Assembly: GCA_034698045.1 (NCBI GenBank)
Contig: JAQGAU010000207.1
Span: 1-34,587, forward strand
Source: Paramacrobiotus richtersi
Taxonomy: Eukaryota > Tardigrada > Eutardigrada > Parachela > Macrobiotidae
Direction: 5' to 3'
Length of the DNA stretch: 34,587 bases
Shown piece after piece: positions 1 through 12,000 of the stretch. Below the pieces are notes generated by a model, which had not been told where the DNA came from, ran no database searches, and saw nothing but the letters and a program-made list of their open reading frames with translations. The position numbers and the translations under genes were made by a program. The first letter of the stretch is position 1. Each line of letters opens with the position of its first letter.

Positions 1-1570
1 TTCAAAAGGATTGTATGGGTTCTGTCTCTAGTTTTCACCTATGCAATGGCACTCTTTCGCGCAAAACCTCCCAAATGTCCGGAGTCTAGCCATAAGCAGA
101 GGCGAAAGTCGAAACCGCAACAGCCGCGCACCTGTATGCTCTGCATCAGCCTTCACTATCATTTATAACAGCCAGAACATCAGTAAACAGGTCCAAACAT
201 TCGTTTGGCGCGCAACGTCCGACTCTTAACTGCGCAATGAGGGCGAAGAATTTAGACATATTTCCGTTTCAAGTAGCTCAGTATTTTACCCAGACTTCTT
301 GGAATGTTTATCACAAATGCACATACTGATTAATATGATTCTTTTGAACCATTATCACCCCGGAGGTGAGTCTCCAAAATTTAAATGAATTTCGAAAATT
401 TTAAAATTTACTTTAAAATTTCGAAAGTTGACTCCGGGCTGAAAATTTGAGGTCCACTATTATCTGCAGGAACTTTTGCTACAAGGCGGAATTAGTCAGC
501 CTCTCAAGTTCAGGCCTTCATGGCAATCTTCGCAGATCGGGTTCAGCGCACATGTTCGGTAAACGTCGATCGATCAGCAGTCTGCTTTTCTTTATTAGTC
601 GTTTTTGACCATTCGTTTCGAAAGTGTTCATGCCTTTCCAGCCGAACTTCGACATAAACTGAGATCATCGCGGTCGTCGCTGTGGTTTCCAAATTATTTA
701 AATCCATTAACCGTACTGATTGCTTTTAGACTGGATTTATGCTTCTTTCATTTACTGATAGTGACGAATTCCTTTGCCGAAATTCGGTGCATTTGTGCAA
801 CTGAACTGAACTGAACGCATTACTGTGCTCGCATACGGCTCGCAGAAGCGCAATTAAAAAACCCTGCTCAGCCGTGATGTAAACGAACAGCGGTGTGACT
901 GATGAAATACAGAGACATGGTACAGGGCGCAACGTAATACCCATTATACGTTTATTGCGCTGCTGACCAGTTAACAGGCTCGTGTGGAGATAACAAACAC
1001 ATCGATTTCGCGTATATGATGAAACTGATTGATAAACGTAACTTTTTCCGAATCATCAACACTTTGTACATCAGCAGATAAAAAGGGTGCAAATTATTCA
1101 GTACGATGATAGACGCTTCCTTACACAGTAACGGCCGTTCACCGTCGTTGTGCCTGTAATTCGTCGCTACGAACCACGACAGTCCAAAACTTAATAACTG
1201 GTATTTTACCTTCGATCAAGGCTGTAGTGTAAAATAAGAAACAGTTTTCGCTAAAGCTGGATGTGATTTGGTGATGAGTCACTGATGTCAATGTCATTAT
1301 AATGCAGGTAGCCACTTCAATCAGACATTCGAAAGGATCTTCCAAATGATCGGAAATCTGACAGGTAAAATGATCCAGTAGCCTGCTTCTTTAAGAAAAA
1401 AGCGCAGAAATAACAACTGCTTCACGTTTTGTTTCCTGTAGTGCACGGTAGTAGGCACATTGCAAAATTGTCATACGTACATGTTGCAGAAATTGGAAAT
1501 ATTATTCTGCTGACCAGTTAACCGACTCACATGGAGAAAACATATAAACATTTAATACGCTGAATTGCAG
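1..1570. other. No gene recognised
   Basis: I see only short, composition-driven open frames without family resemblance or paired splice sites. A small AT-rich inverted motif (TTTAAAATTT-like) lies around 380-430. Upstream exons of the gene starting at 1573 could be here, but I cannot support any. Confidence 0.5.
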
Positions 1571-1572
1571 AC

Positions 1573-2631
1573 ATGATAGTGCAGAGCAGAAGTTTTGCCC
1601 TTGAAGCCAAAAGAATTACGACATGGCTTATGCGGGATGCTGACACCTTGTGGTCGCTTAATCACACAGTAATTGCTTTTACTGTACAAAGCACGCTGGA
1701 CGGAGTCTCGGCAGAGTTGACCGCAACCACAAATTCATTTGGCGAAATGTCGCTATTCCTGCCAAAGAGAAATGGTCTCCAGTTGGCGGTTACCTTCGAA
1801 GTGGCCGGATACTACCCGATTACTCTACGAAATGTCCAGCTCGATGTAAACTCAGATGCGATTACCACGTTCATGGAGCCTTTACTGTTCATTCCCAGGC
1901 GCTTTACCGGATCTGGAACAGCTACGGGAACGCTTTGGGACTTCTCAAATCACGCAAAACTGCCAGGCGTAAAATTAGATTTCCGGGCCGACATGAACAG
2001 CCACGCAGGGACTATGGTAGAAAGTATTACGACGTCGGCAGAGTGCACTTGGAGCGTCACCCTTCCTGCTGGGCATTACACGGTGACAGCATCCAAGAGC
2101 GGGTACATAACGGTGCCGTTCACGGTTGTCATTGTTGGCGGGAAAAGCAGACTTTATAGCGTGAAAGGACTGTCACCGATCCTAAACAATGGCGAAATTC
2201 GAATCGTGTCAGTAGGAGGGGATGCATCTAGGAGTTTTTGTCTGTGCGCCCATGTTCGAGGACCTATCGAAGGCAAACCCGAACGCGCGCACACACACCC
2301 AACCACCTCCATTCCGGGTAGTTTAGTGCGGTACGCAGGCTGTTGGTATGAGTTCAGCAGCGTCCTGATTGAGAAGCAGCTGGCAGGCATTTACCGCATT
2401 AGCGTATCCGATTGTTACTGGAATCTGATTGTTAAAGATCGCACCGGAACTCTGTGGGATATGGCCAACTCCGGTGGCACCGTTCAGCTGTACACTGGCA
2501 ACAAATTGTGGGCGCAGTATTTCGTGCCAAATCGTCCGGGCAATGCGTGGAGTGTGGTGGAGATCAACGGAACACACCTAAAGACTATCCACGAGGTGGC
2601 GACTGTAACGAGCTACAACGATGTTAATTAA
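1573..2631 (+). CDS. Carboxypeptidase-regulatory-like beta-sandwich protein (352 codons)
   Basis: This is a long uninterrupted frame for this window, ending in TAA. Residues about 118-190 match the carboxypeptidase-D regulatory/SpaA-like sandwich pattern: GTLWDF, then LPAGHYTVTASKSGYITVPF and a VVIVGG turn. An earlier, weaker copy of that fold lies before residue 110. After it comes LSPILNNGEIRIV, the usual lead into a C-terminal domain that ends here in the typical NSGGTVQLYTGNK and VPNRPGNAWSVVEI strings (about 305-340). Such proteins are normally secreted or surface-associated and their ligands are mostly unknown. The first ATG lies 2 bp after a possible acceptor (TTGCAG at 1565-1570), so this may be an internal or last exon whose signal peptide lies in an unseen upstream exon. 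The TWG-x-PSDLDSHL core expected after IRIV is absent from this frame (see findings). Family is fairly sure, function unknown. Confidence 0.75.
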   Translation: MIVQSRSFALEAKRITTWLMRDADTLWSLNHTVIAFTVQSTLDGVSAELTATTNSFGEMSLFLPKRNGLQLAVTFEVAGYYPITLRNVQLDVNSDAITTFMEPLLFIPRRFTGSGTATGTLWDFSNHAKLPGVKLDFRADMNSHAGTMVESITTSAECTWSVTLPAGHYTVTASKSGYITVPFTVVIVGGKSRLYSVKGLSPILNNGEIRIVSVGGDASRSFCLCAHVRGPIEGKPERAHTHPTTSIPGSLVRYAGCWYEFSSVLIEKQLAGIYRISVSDCYWNLIVKDRTGTLWDMANSGGTVQLYTGNKLWAQYFVPNRPGNAWSVVEINGTHLKTIHEVATVTSYNDVN

Positions 2632-4099
2632 TTTACCACTTAGGAAATGCTTGCATAACGCTTCCTCATTCACCGGATTACGAAATCTTTCTTGATGAAT
2701 AAGAGTAAACATTTAATACTGCCGATTGTTTGATAATTTCGGGCCGCAATTACTAATTTGCATTAAAACAGGTGTTTCAGGTTTCTTTGCGGATGCCTTT
2801 TGTTGATTTTTGCACTTGTGCGGAAAAACGTGCATACTGATTAATCGACCGAAGCGGAGCGAAGGTCCTCTATACTCAGCTCAAATGGATTTCGATGTCT
2901 GTCCGTCCTTCTGTCTGTCGGTCGGTCGGTTATTATTTTTATTTATTAATTAATTTGTTAATAAAATATGATATTTATTCTTATTGTTATTTACTTACTT
3001 TTTTCATTATTTATTTCTTTAATTATTTATTTATTTTTGCGTACTGTAATTTATTTTTTATCGAAATTTATTATTTTCTTAAAGTCTATTATTTATTTAA
3101 TTTTATTTATTAAATCGTATTATTTCTTAACACTTTAGTGCTCTATTTTTATTAATTTTTATTTATTCGTTGCTATATTTTTTCAATTATATTTATTAAG
3201 GCACAGTCAAGCTTATGCAAATATTGCAAAGATTACTGTTCAGGTTTCTGTATTTGGAAGGTTATTTAAGTTTTCGAAAGTCAGCGAAAGTTCTTTTCAC
3301 CGGAAGAAAGCTTTTTTTCAGATATAAAAAGAACGTTTCTTGTAACTGGCCTCTTACCGTTCGGATAACCACCACACACATGATACATCCCTGTGCGAAG
3401 CGCCCTAGAGGCTAGAGCTAATAGTTGAAAACCATTCGTGGTGAATTTGCAAGCAAAACAACCGTTTTGTTGTGAAATAGGATTCATGCCCACTATGTTA
3501 GAAAATATGCCCTCGTCGAATTTTATTGTCAAAAATTAGCAAAACAAGAAATTTTCCTAATCAGATCGGTAAATACCAGTTCGGCCTCAGAATTCGTGGT
3601 TCTCTGGTGCCGTACGGGCTTCCTTCGCTTCGGTCATTCAGTGCCCGCAATCAGCGAGTGCACTTTCCTAGTATTGTTAACATAAGCATGCATGCTCTTT
3701 TTAAAAACATAAATTTCTCCAAATTCTGCTGGATTGTTTGTAATACCGATACGTGATCAACTGCTGCAGAATACATGTAAAATGAACATTTTTCATATCG
3801 CTGAATAAATCATTTTGCTTGTGCACATTACTGGTACTGTCCTTGTTTATTATTGAGGATAATCCCACTTTATTCATAAAATCATCAGAAAATACAAATT
3901 CCACACAAATTGCACGAAACATGATAACAATAAAAGAATGAGAAGGTAAAAAACAACACGAGAGATTCCTGTCCAAATGTACGAGACCAACAATGAAATA
4001 GGAACAATTCACACAGTCAACAAGATAAATGCACGTTTTCTTATCCCGCCAAAAACTATCCAATTAAATGCACTTTCCCTGTCAGAATTTCCAAAGGCA
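2632..4099. other. Intergenic, no gene recognised
   Basis: No supported gene. About 2895-2935 is a GTCTGTCC/GTCGGTCG simple repeat, and 2930-3210 is strongly T/A-biased low-complexity sequence built from TTTATT-like words. The open frames across this stretch reflect composition only. Confidence 0.6.
2895..3210. repeat. Simple repeat plus AT-rich low-complexity tract
   Basis: A short GTCTGTC/GTCGGTCG run is followed by about 270 bp composed almost only of T and A with recurring TTATTTATT words. Confidence 0.8.
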
Positions 4100-4150
4100 C
4101 TATTCCGCTCCGGCCAGAGTTTTCACGGCTTGAAACAAGATGTTTTTGAT
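4100..4150 (-). pseudogene. KDM3-like terminal exon
   Basis: 51 bp following acceptor TTTCTGCAG, phase 0, reading IKNILFQAVKTLAGAE then TAG. It matches the KDM3 C-terminus VKNIIYHAVKDAV. A possible AATAAA on the minus strand lies near 3844-3850. Confidence 0.85.
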
Positions 4151-4390
4151 CTGCAGAAACCAGTTCAATTATTGCAAAGCGTAAGAAAAGCGAAACAAAA
4201 TCAATAAAAAAACCCATTAAACAACTGAATTTCAAATAATTTCATACGTTAAATAAAAGTTGCATTATAATGCAATAAAATAAATTTAATAATAATAATA
4301 CTACATTAATCAGTGATACACAAACATCACGCAATAAGCTCCATCGTTATTAATGCAATATTAATAAATGACAAATACCACAATGCTTAC

Positions 4391-4525
4391 CTGTAGTTTG
4401 TCGTGTTTATTGTGGTAATCCGCTGGCAATTGGCTGAACTGTTTGGTCAGCTGGACGCAGTGCGCCAAGTGCTCGGGACTGACGAAATCCTCGGCTACCT
4501 TGATGCACCTGTGCACATTCCACAC
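4391..4525 (-). pseudogene. KDM3-like exon, CIKVAEDFVSPEH
   Basis: 135 bp, phase 0 at both ends, acceptor TGTGTAG and donor CAG|GTAAGC. It reads VWNVHRCIKVAEDFVSPEHL and ends HNKHDKLQ. This is almost the family consensus HQV-x-NL-x-SCIKVAEDFVSPEHV...DKLQ and is the best-preserved piece of the locus. Confidence 0.9.
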
Positions 4526-4747
4526 CTACACAGAATTATTGTATTTTTGGATTTCTCTCTAATATTTTCTACATATTCTCCCGTTCTTCACGGATGTTTT
4601 TCCTCCAAGAAAACTGCTGTGATTAACACATAATCCATATTAAAATCGAAACAGTATGTAATTCTTATATTTTTTATAATAATAAATAAAATTAAAAATG
4701 TGTATAAGAAGAATAATTAACTAGCAATGGCAAAAAGCAAGCCCTTA

Positions 4748-4949
4748 TGGTGGGGCGCGCCGGCGGGAATGAAGATGGCGTCGCCCTCGAATTGCACAAT
4801 GTCAAAACCCACGACGCCCGTATCCTTGGCCACACGCCGGCGTTTTGGCCCGTCCAAGAAGGCCTCCTGGGTGTGAATAGGGTCCGGCGCGTCTCCGCCT
4901 TCCGCTGCCGGTCGTAGATATGGCACGTTTTGTACCAAGATCTTCTCCG
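4748..4949 (-). pseudogene. KDM3-like JmjC exon with GAPH iron-ligand region
   Basis: Encodes EKILVQNVPYL, DPIHTQEAFLDGPKRRR and GFDIVQFEGDAIFIPAGAPH. The H of GAPH is the usual third metal ligand of JmjC enzymes. The acceptor is TAG at 4950-4952, phase 1 in, compatible with the upstream exon. The expected donor CAG|GTAAGG reads CA-TAAGG here, so GG appears to be missing at the splice site. Unspliced, the frame continues to a stop after 11 foreign residues. Confidence 0.82.
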
Positions 4950-5067
4950 CTACACCTATGCTACAGGTTGTTACCTAAAACGTACATCTGCACAGCCTTT
5001 CTTCATTTGCAAATAATTTTTTTATATGTGTTGGTAGATTGCCGAAGCATTGCTCATAAGGTGTGGG

Positions 5068-5580
5068 CTGCTATGCTACGTTGTGCTGTGATAAATGTGT
5101 TACTCTGTAATAAAAATGTCTGGTTGCACATCGTTTTTCCAGTGTTGACCGCTACAGTGCTACGCTACGGTAGACTGCAATTCCATTGCTACCCTGCTAT
5201 GCAAATGATCGGTTATACCTTGTTCTTCCAGTGTTAACCGCTACAGTGCTACGCTACGGTACAATGCGATACCAGTGCTACCCTGCTATGGAAAAGTTTG
5301 GTTATATGTTATTTTTCCAGTATTGGCTGCTACGGTGCTACGCTACAGTACATTGCGATGCCAGTGCTACCTTGCTATGCAAGTGATTTGTTATAAATTG
5401 TTCTGCCAGTGTTGACTGCTACCGTGCTACGCTACGGTATATTGTTATTTCAGTGCTACCCTGCTATCCAAATGATTGGTTATACATTGTTCTTCCAGTG
5501 TTGAATGCTGCAATGCTACGCTACGGCAGAATGCGATACCAGTGCTATGGAAGTGCTTCGTTATATATTGTTTTTTACCT
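5068..5580 (+). repeat. 89-bp tandem minisatellite array (left arm)
   Basis: The core GTGCTACGCTACGG recurs at 5157, 5246, 5335, 5424 and (as ATGC) 5513, an exact 89-bp period. A degenerate unit at 5068 has the same spacing. Each unit also contains CCAGTGCTACCCTGCTATG and a TTCCAGTGTTGA-like segment. It is the inverted relative of the arrays at 12776-13680. Confidence 0.93.
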
Positions 5581-5787
5581 TTGCCGTTTGTGACGCAGAC
5601 AACTTGCTTTCAGGAACATGTTCAGTTTGGTCTTAGTCATGCTACCCCGCGATAAGAGAGTTTAGCATTGTAGCACCGAGTCCGCTTTCGCGGTGGTTAG
5701 TTCGTCAAATTCGCGCGTAAAAAGCTCATACGTTTTCGTCAGACAGCGTTGAGCATTTTGCAGAAAGTTTCGCAATTCATTTGCAGA

Positions 5788-6067
5788 ATGACAAAAGAGG
5801 AAAAACGTCCTTTTTCAAAAGAAGCCGTCTGCCCACTGGGTCAACAGCCCGATAGTACGACATATATCTTTGGTCCGGATGCAGTGTTCGTCCTTCTCGA
5901 TGGCAAATATGTCCGCCGCAACATTTCGGAATCCGATTACGAGTGGATTGACGGAGCTATTCCTCAGCTGATTATTCCCGAAAACTGCAACCGATTCGTG
6001 AATGTCATCGATCACATTCAGCCGCGGATGTCATCTAAGACTCTCGATAGCTTTATCATGTGCTCAG
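5788..6067 (+). CDS. ATPase gene exon 1 (N-terminal domain)
   Basis: Starts MTKEEKRPFSKEAVCPLGQQ and ends DSFIMCS before donor CAG|GTAAGA, phase 1. It contains a beta-rich stretch with IFGPDAVFVLLDGKYV and PQLIIPENCNRFV. The ATG overlaps TTTGCAG (5781-5787), so this could be an internal exon. Confidence 0.75.
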
Positions 6068-9000
6068 GTAAGATCTAAGACAGTCATCAAAACTAATAAT
6101 AATCTTTACATAAAGTGTAATTCTGCGTTCATCAAAAACCATATTTGTGACATAAATTGTTTCAGCTATATGAAAACGGGTGTATCTTAGAGTAACTTAT
6201 GCTGTCAACGGAAATCGGCAGTTCGTATGCACCCGTAATTTAATTTTTTGTGCTCGGAACAGTTTTTTATTAAATTTCTGAAACAGTATTGTGCATTTGT
6301 GCATTTGGAAAAAAACTCACTGGCAATTGTTACAATCGAACAGAATTTCGTATTTCGATAATAGTGTCAGCTGTACTAACTTTATGGCGGACATAACGTG
6401 TTTCTAAGTTAAATGTTTAACTGCAGGCGGAATTTTGATGGGTATGCACTACAGACTTGTTCTGGATAATTTTGATCACTGTCCAACCGTTGTGTCCGTC
6501 GGAGATCCGAACTCTGGGAAGTCGTTTTCAACAACTGTGGGCATGGACCAATATGGGCTGAACGCTTCGAAGCTGCTGGAGGTTATATCAGTTACGCCAG
6601 CGGCCGTTCGTTCGATGTTAGCGAAACAGTCCATTCCGATACTTCTGCATGATCCAAGCACACCAGAGGTAGTCCAAATTCTGATCGAAGAATTCTATGA
6701 CGCGAAACCTGCAACTAATGCCCGTGAAAGCCTAGTGTCAGCAACCTCTGCGATCGTGACCTGCAATCTTGATTTGCTGGCTAAGCTGCGCACGACATAT
6801 GGGTAAGCTGACAAATTCTGAATACTTTCGACTAAATATATGTAAATATATAAATAAATGACGCTGACTACTAAAGCGCAAGCAAGGTTATCATAGTTTT
6901 GGGTTTCATTTAAGCATTCGCATTCCGTTCGTCTTTTTTGTAATTGGTCCTGTGGTATGAGACGCTCTGTTGACACGAAGCCCTTGTGCTTGTAATTAGA
7001 AACGAACATTACGATTCGCATAAACTGTTCAGAGGAATTTTTCTCTTAGTTACCAGCGGGAGGCATCATATGGCGCAGCCGATTCGGTTCAATGCCGTAT
7101 TTTGGTGTGGCCACTAACGTCATTAATCTAGAAGTTCATTCCCAGGCCCATAGAATACTACATCAATTACAGTTAACATTACCGATAGTTAAAATACAAG
7201 TTTCCGCTCAAAGAGACTATTATTATCTGGAACGACTGTCCAGTCAGTGCATCGCATATAGTTTCGCAGCAACTGGTACCTTTACTAACAGTTACTACTG
7301 TTTGTCGCAGTGCATTCCTGTGTTTTACTATTCGTCTAATTCTATGTATGTCAGTTACTATGGCATGTGTAACTGGTATGTTCGCACCTTTTTTTATGAC
7401 CAAAGTACATGTATAAATATGTTATGACTTAGTGCATAGTCTGTACCCCGGCAGCTCTAATCGCGCCCGCTGAGCGAGTCTGTCTGTCCTTAGCCGTCCT
7501 GTTAAGGCACGCATCTATCCTCAATTCGATCGATGGACTTAGTTACATCACTGTGAAGATATGAACCGAAACCGGCATCGCAAATTCGCATGTACACTGT
7601 AATCGACATGCGGCCGGTCAACCGGAACATCTCGTCTCGCGGGACAGTCTTGCTAAAACTGTCGCACGACTCAGCGCGCATATAATGACCGGAGTGTATA
7701 ATGACCGGAGTGTATACGTGTCGGGCCGCTCCACCAGTCATACACACGGGTGGGCGATCATCCGTGCAAGCAGTTCGCAAAGTGCAGCAGAGAGCTTAAA
7801 ACCTGGCCAAACTATGTTAGATTAATGGAAGTTTTGTTGGATTCGCGGATCTCCGCCGTACACCAGATGATCCTCCAGCAGTGGGTGTTGAACCCGGATC
7901 CGCTTAGGCTTAGAGGCTATTAATGTAGCTCACTACTGTATCCGTTGACTAACTAAATACCTCCCTTTTTGGGAATTTATCTAAGGAAGACGTGGGAACG
8001 AGGCGCTTTTCTGTTACAACAGCAGGAAGTAGGGAAAAAAGCCCGCGATCATGCGCCCTTCTTCACTAAAGAACAATAAAAGTGAAGAATCTTTACTGAA
8101 GATCATCAGGTTTTGCTGCTAGGCCGGTTGCATGAACACGATGCTACTAGACTAATAGCCCCAGGCAGCGGCTGCTGAGATGTGATGCCAGGGTACCTGG
8201 AGCTGTTGTCGCGGTTACGAGAGGCGGCTGCCACTGGTACAAGAGGCGCTTAGTATGTCGTACATGTTGTTACACAAAGTTCAGTTGAAACAATAGTGAG
8301 CATGCACACCCGGCCGCTTCTTGCAGCAAGATGTTAGATTGTCCAACGATGTGCCCGGACAAAGCAGGGTCACTTAGAAAATCTACATATTATATGCTGT
8401 GCCGAACCTGACTGACACGGATTGTATGCGACACTTACACTTTGAGAATGTCCGTGTGTCAAATGGCAACATGCGATTAAAACGAACGGTCTTTGTATTC
8501 CACTATTTGAAAGACTGCAACCTGTAAAACGTTATAAAAAGTTGACAAGGCTTCTAAAAATCGTGAATAAAAATGTATTGTGCAAATAGACAAGCTGACA
8601 ACAGACACTAAAAATTAGGCACATGGCGATACTAGTACTTGAATCTTTTTTGTTTAGGATGAGATGTATGTCACGGCTTGTTTTGATCCCGTTTAAAGAT
8701 CAATATCAATCTGCGTCTGCAAAACAGCGAGTGAAAGAAAGAGCTGCAAAGCTAGACTACAAAAGACACGTGGAAGAGCTCCTGCTTTTGGACGAAGGAA
8801 ACCTGTTGGACATAGCTGAAAATATGGACGAGTTACGCCCCTTTATTGAAGCAGAACTAGACCGATACGATGTGAAGGAGGCTGTCTCACGAATTGCAGC
8901 TAATTTGGCATGCGTATACGCATTTGCCTTACGGGTAAGCATCGACTGACATCTTCTGTAATTATTCCTCTGGGAAGTAAAGCGTTTATGAACTGCTCAT

Positions 9001-12000
9001 TAATCTCAGTTGGGTGTCCTTTATGAGCTTACTAACCTCGGCTTAGTGACACGTATAACCCATCTGCCGACACGGATAACACGTGCATTGACACTTCTAC
9101 GATACACTAACGAGCTTTATCCTTGTGTAAACAAACGATCATGAGTCTATGACGGAGTTGTCATTCATTCCTTATGAAGAGCATAAAGTCTAGTTCCGTT
9201 TAATACCGCTCTCACAGGGGTTCAGACTCGTTTCGTGCCATCAAACCGTTTGAGAGATCTGACCAGTAAACTGGCCTAATCAGTCTCTCAGTGTGCCAAG
9301 TTCAGTCAACCTGATTAGCCGGCCGCTTTTTATCGCATTTCAGGTACTATTACGATAATGTACATTAGATCACTAGACTGATGTACCGTTGGAAATGTTC
9401 ATAATGACGATTTTTTCGGTTGCTTGACTTTAACGATTCATTTTGGCGAATCGTTTCTAAATTTCTAAACAGTAATAACCTAGTTTAGCTTTATCGTCTG
9501 GTGACTCGTTACAACTCACAAATAAAATTTGATCGCTGACAGTAGAAAAGGAAAGGGTTCAGACAGGCCCGTCTGTTTCGGTTTTGCTATGATGTGTGTA
9601 ACTTGCTTGGAGTAAGGAGCCGTACGATCTAAATCGCTCGGATCATCTTCTTGACCATGCAGCTAGTCGTTTCTGTTACAAGTTAAGTTTCGTGGAGAAG
9701 AATTAGCGCACCGTACGCATCGTGCCGCAGAACGCAATTCCAACAGAGCGATGCCGTTCTAATGGGTTTATTTTCCCGCAAATCGTTTCCGCTTGTTAAC
9801 AGGGCGCAAAGGTCATGGACAGACCTTCCTCCCTCAGGGAGCTGCACTCACTCACTTAAGTGTCTGGTTCATGAGCTATAGACTACAGCTCATGGTATGG
9901 TTGCGCTTGGCGAACGGGGCAGAGACAGGCTGTCCTCATCGTTACTACACTCTGCCGATACTCATACTGAACGGTTCACGCCCATCTGTTAGAATGCAGA
10001 AAATTTTAGTATCAGATAATGTTACGACTGTGGTAATCATTGTTTAGCTTAGTCTTTCATACTATTGCTAATAAGCCTGTCATACGAATACATATTTCAC
10101 ACGAAATAGTTCATGTACTTTCAAGTTAATGAACAATGAAGCAAAAACGCGCATGCAGCGAAAAGAAGAACATGAAAAATTTAAAGATGTTGTACACACG
10201 TTTCGCATCGCTAAGTACTCACCGGCAAATGTGTGTCGAATGTAGTGTTTAAGCACAAAATTTCTACGGCCTTCTTTCTGAATTTATTGTTTTTCATCAA
10301 GAATAGCCGTAATAATTGTAGGTCGCAGTTTTGGGGGCAAAATATCACGTGACGCAGCAGTAATAAGGGTTGACCTGCTTGCAGTTTCTGGAAGTTGCTG
10401 ACGGCGAAAACAAACTTGATCGATCCAGTTTACGGGAGTTCGTCCTAAAAGACATGGTACGCTGTGCAGCTCAGTGGCAAGTTCCAGTTAACCTGCCAAA
10501 AAGGAACACAATTCCTGTTGCACCATCTTCTCCGTCGAAACGCAAACCAATAATAAAGCTCAAGCCGCCGGGCACTTTGGACGAGTACTTCGGGAAGGTA
10601 GCTGCCAGTATCGACCGTTCAAATGTATGTATACTTTATAGTAGCTATAGGCACGCGCACATTGGGTTTGCAGCAGGTTTGATAGCGGATTCAAATATGC
10701 TTATTATAACCGTTTCACAGGTGCAAGAATATGTGCGGATCAAGGATGGGAAAATAGCGTTTCGCCTCGGAGAATTCAGAGATAAAATGAGAGCAAAAGC
10801 CATGAATGTAGAGTGGGTGGATCTTTTCGAAGAGTTAGCCAAATCTGTTTGCACCGCTAAAGAAATCGATCATGATGTGGTTGAGAAGTCCAAACAAACA
10901 CGGTTTGGCCACATGAACGTTCGGTGTGCAGTTGTGCCCATAAGCATCCTGGAGTCGGGAACCGTTGCATCGCTGCAACCCTCTAGTGCCACACATGAAG
11001 GTGGGACTAAAAAGCCCCGCTTGAATGGCTTGTTTACTAAATCGGGCGTTTTCTGAGGCGCAGATAACAAAGAACGGACTACGGAAACTGTTAACCAATC
11101 TACTGCAGAAACATCTGAAGTGCCGCATCCAACCAACGCAGCCTCTGCAGTTACTGGCCCAGCCAACGGAGACATTGCACCGAAAGGTACTTACTTTTAA
11201 TGCTTTTAATAAATGTTAACAAATGTTAATATAACAGCCAGAAAAGGTCCTACTGTCTGCGCATGTATCAGTACATGTACACGTGCTTTTCTTTGCCAAC
11301 ATAAATGTTACATAATGTGCCGTAGTGTGTACTGATCATGATGTGGTGCTAATTCTGTCGCCTTCTTTGTTGTTGGTTTAGGACATGTGTCGGCTGAAAA
11401 TGATGTCGTACTGGACCAGAGCAGCCATGCGCTTCAGATAAGCGTCATTGAAGGAGCCATTTTCGTGCCGTCGCCGCAGTCAACCTGTTCAGCCAAGGGT
11501 ACATCATAAAGCGCGTCTAGAATAGCGCCATTAATTAAAATGGTTTTCTCCAGATGCTGACAACAGTGACAGTCAACCCACGGATTCAAGCGTAGCGGTT
11601 CCGGAAAACCGCGTAACCGAAACGGAAATTACCAAGGTGTGCTCTTATGATAATAATTACAACCGTTCGTTCATAATTATTCCCGAGTGAAGTTTGCAAT
11701 ACTATTCAGCCAAAAAGTCCCTGTTTAAGGCTGAATATCTAAAGAAAAATTTCCGTGAAAAGACTATACTTCAATTTAGAAAATGATCTGCAAGAAAATA
11801 AACTTGAACATTACGACAATGTTTTTGTCAAGTAACCATTAACGATGCTAAACAAAATGCGAGTTCTGAGAATTAATAAAATCACTGTCACTGTGCCTCG
11901 TAATAAGTTCTGCTTTTAATGTATCCGAACACGTAAGCAACTTGAGTAAATTCTGATCGTCTGTTGCCATTTCGCTTTATTTTGAACATTCTGGAGTGAG

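Noticed and set aside
2895-3113. Frame starting MSVRPSVCRSVG followed by a Tyr/Phe/Leu run
   Set aside because: GTC/GTCG simple repeat and AT-rich low complexity; no gene.
4741-4760. GGGGCGCGCC in the KDM3 exon as a second transposon end
   Set aside because: The bases simply encode the conserved PAGAPH motif; the rest of the terminal repeat is absent.
4920-5386. Plus-strand frames with repeated LTATVLRYG
   Set aside because: Translation of the 89-bp tandem repeat.
5068-5580. CRISPR array
   Set aside because: Units are contiguous variants of one 89-bp sequence without constant repeats and unique spacers, and the DNA is eukaryotic.
7502-7780. Minus frame with YLHSDVTKS as a candidate for the missing HxD exon of the KDM3-like gene
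   Set aside because: The HxD resembles the motif, but the expected flanking VMVYV strand and TTN lead are absent and splice phase does not fit.
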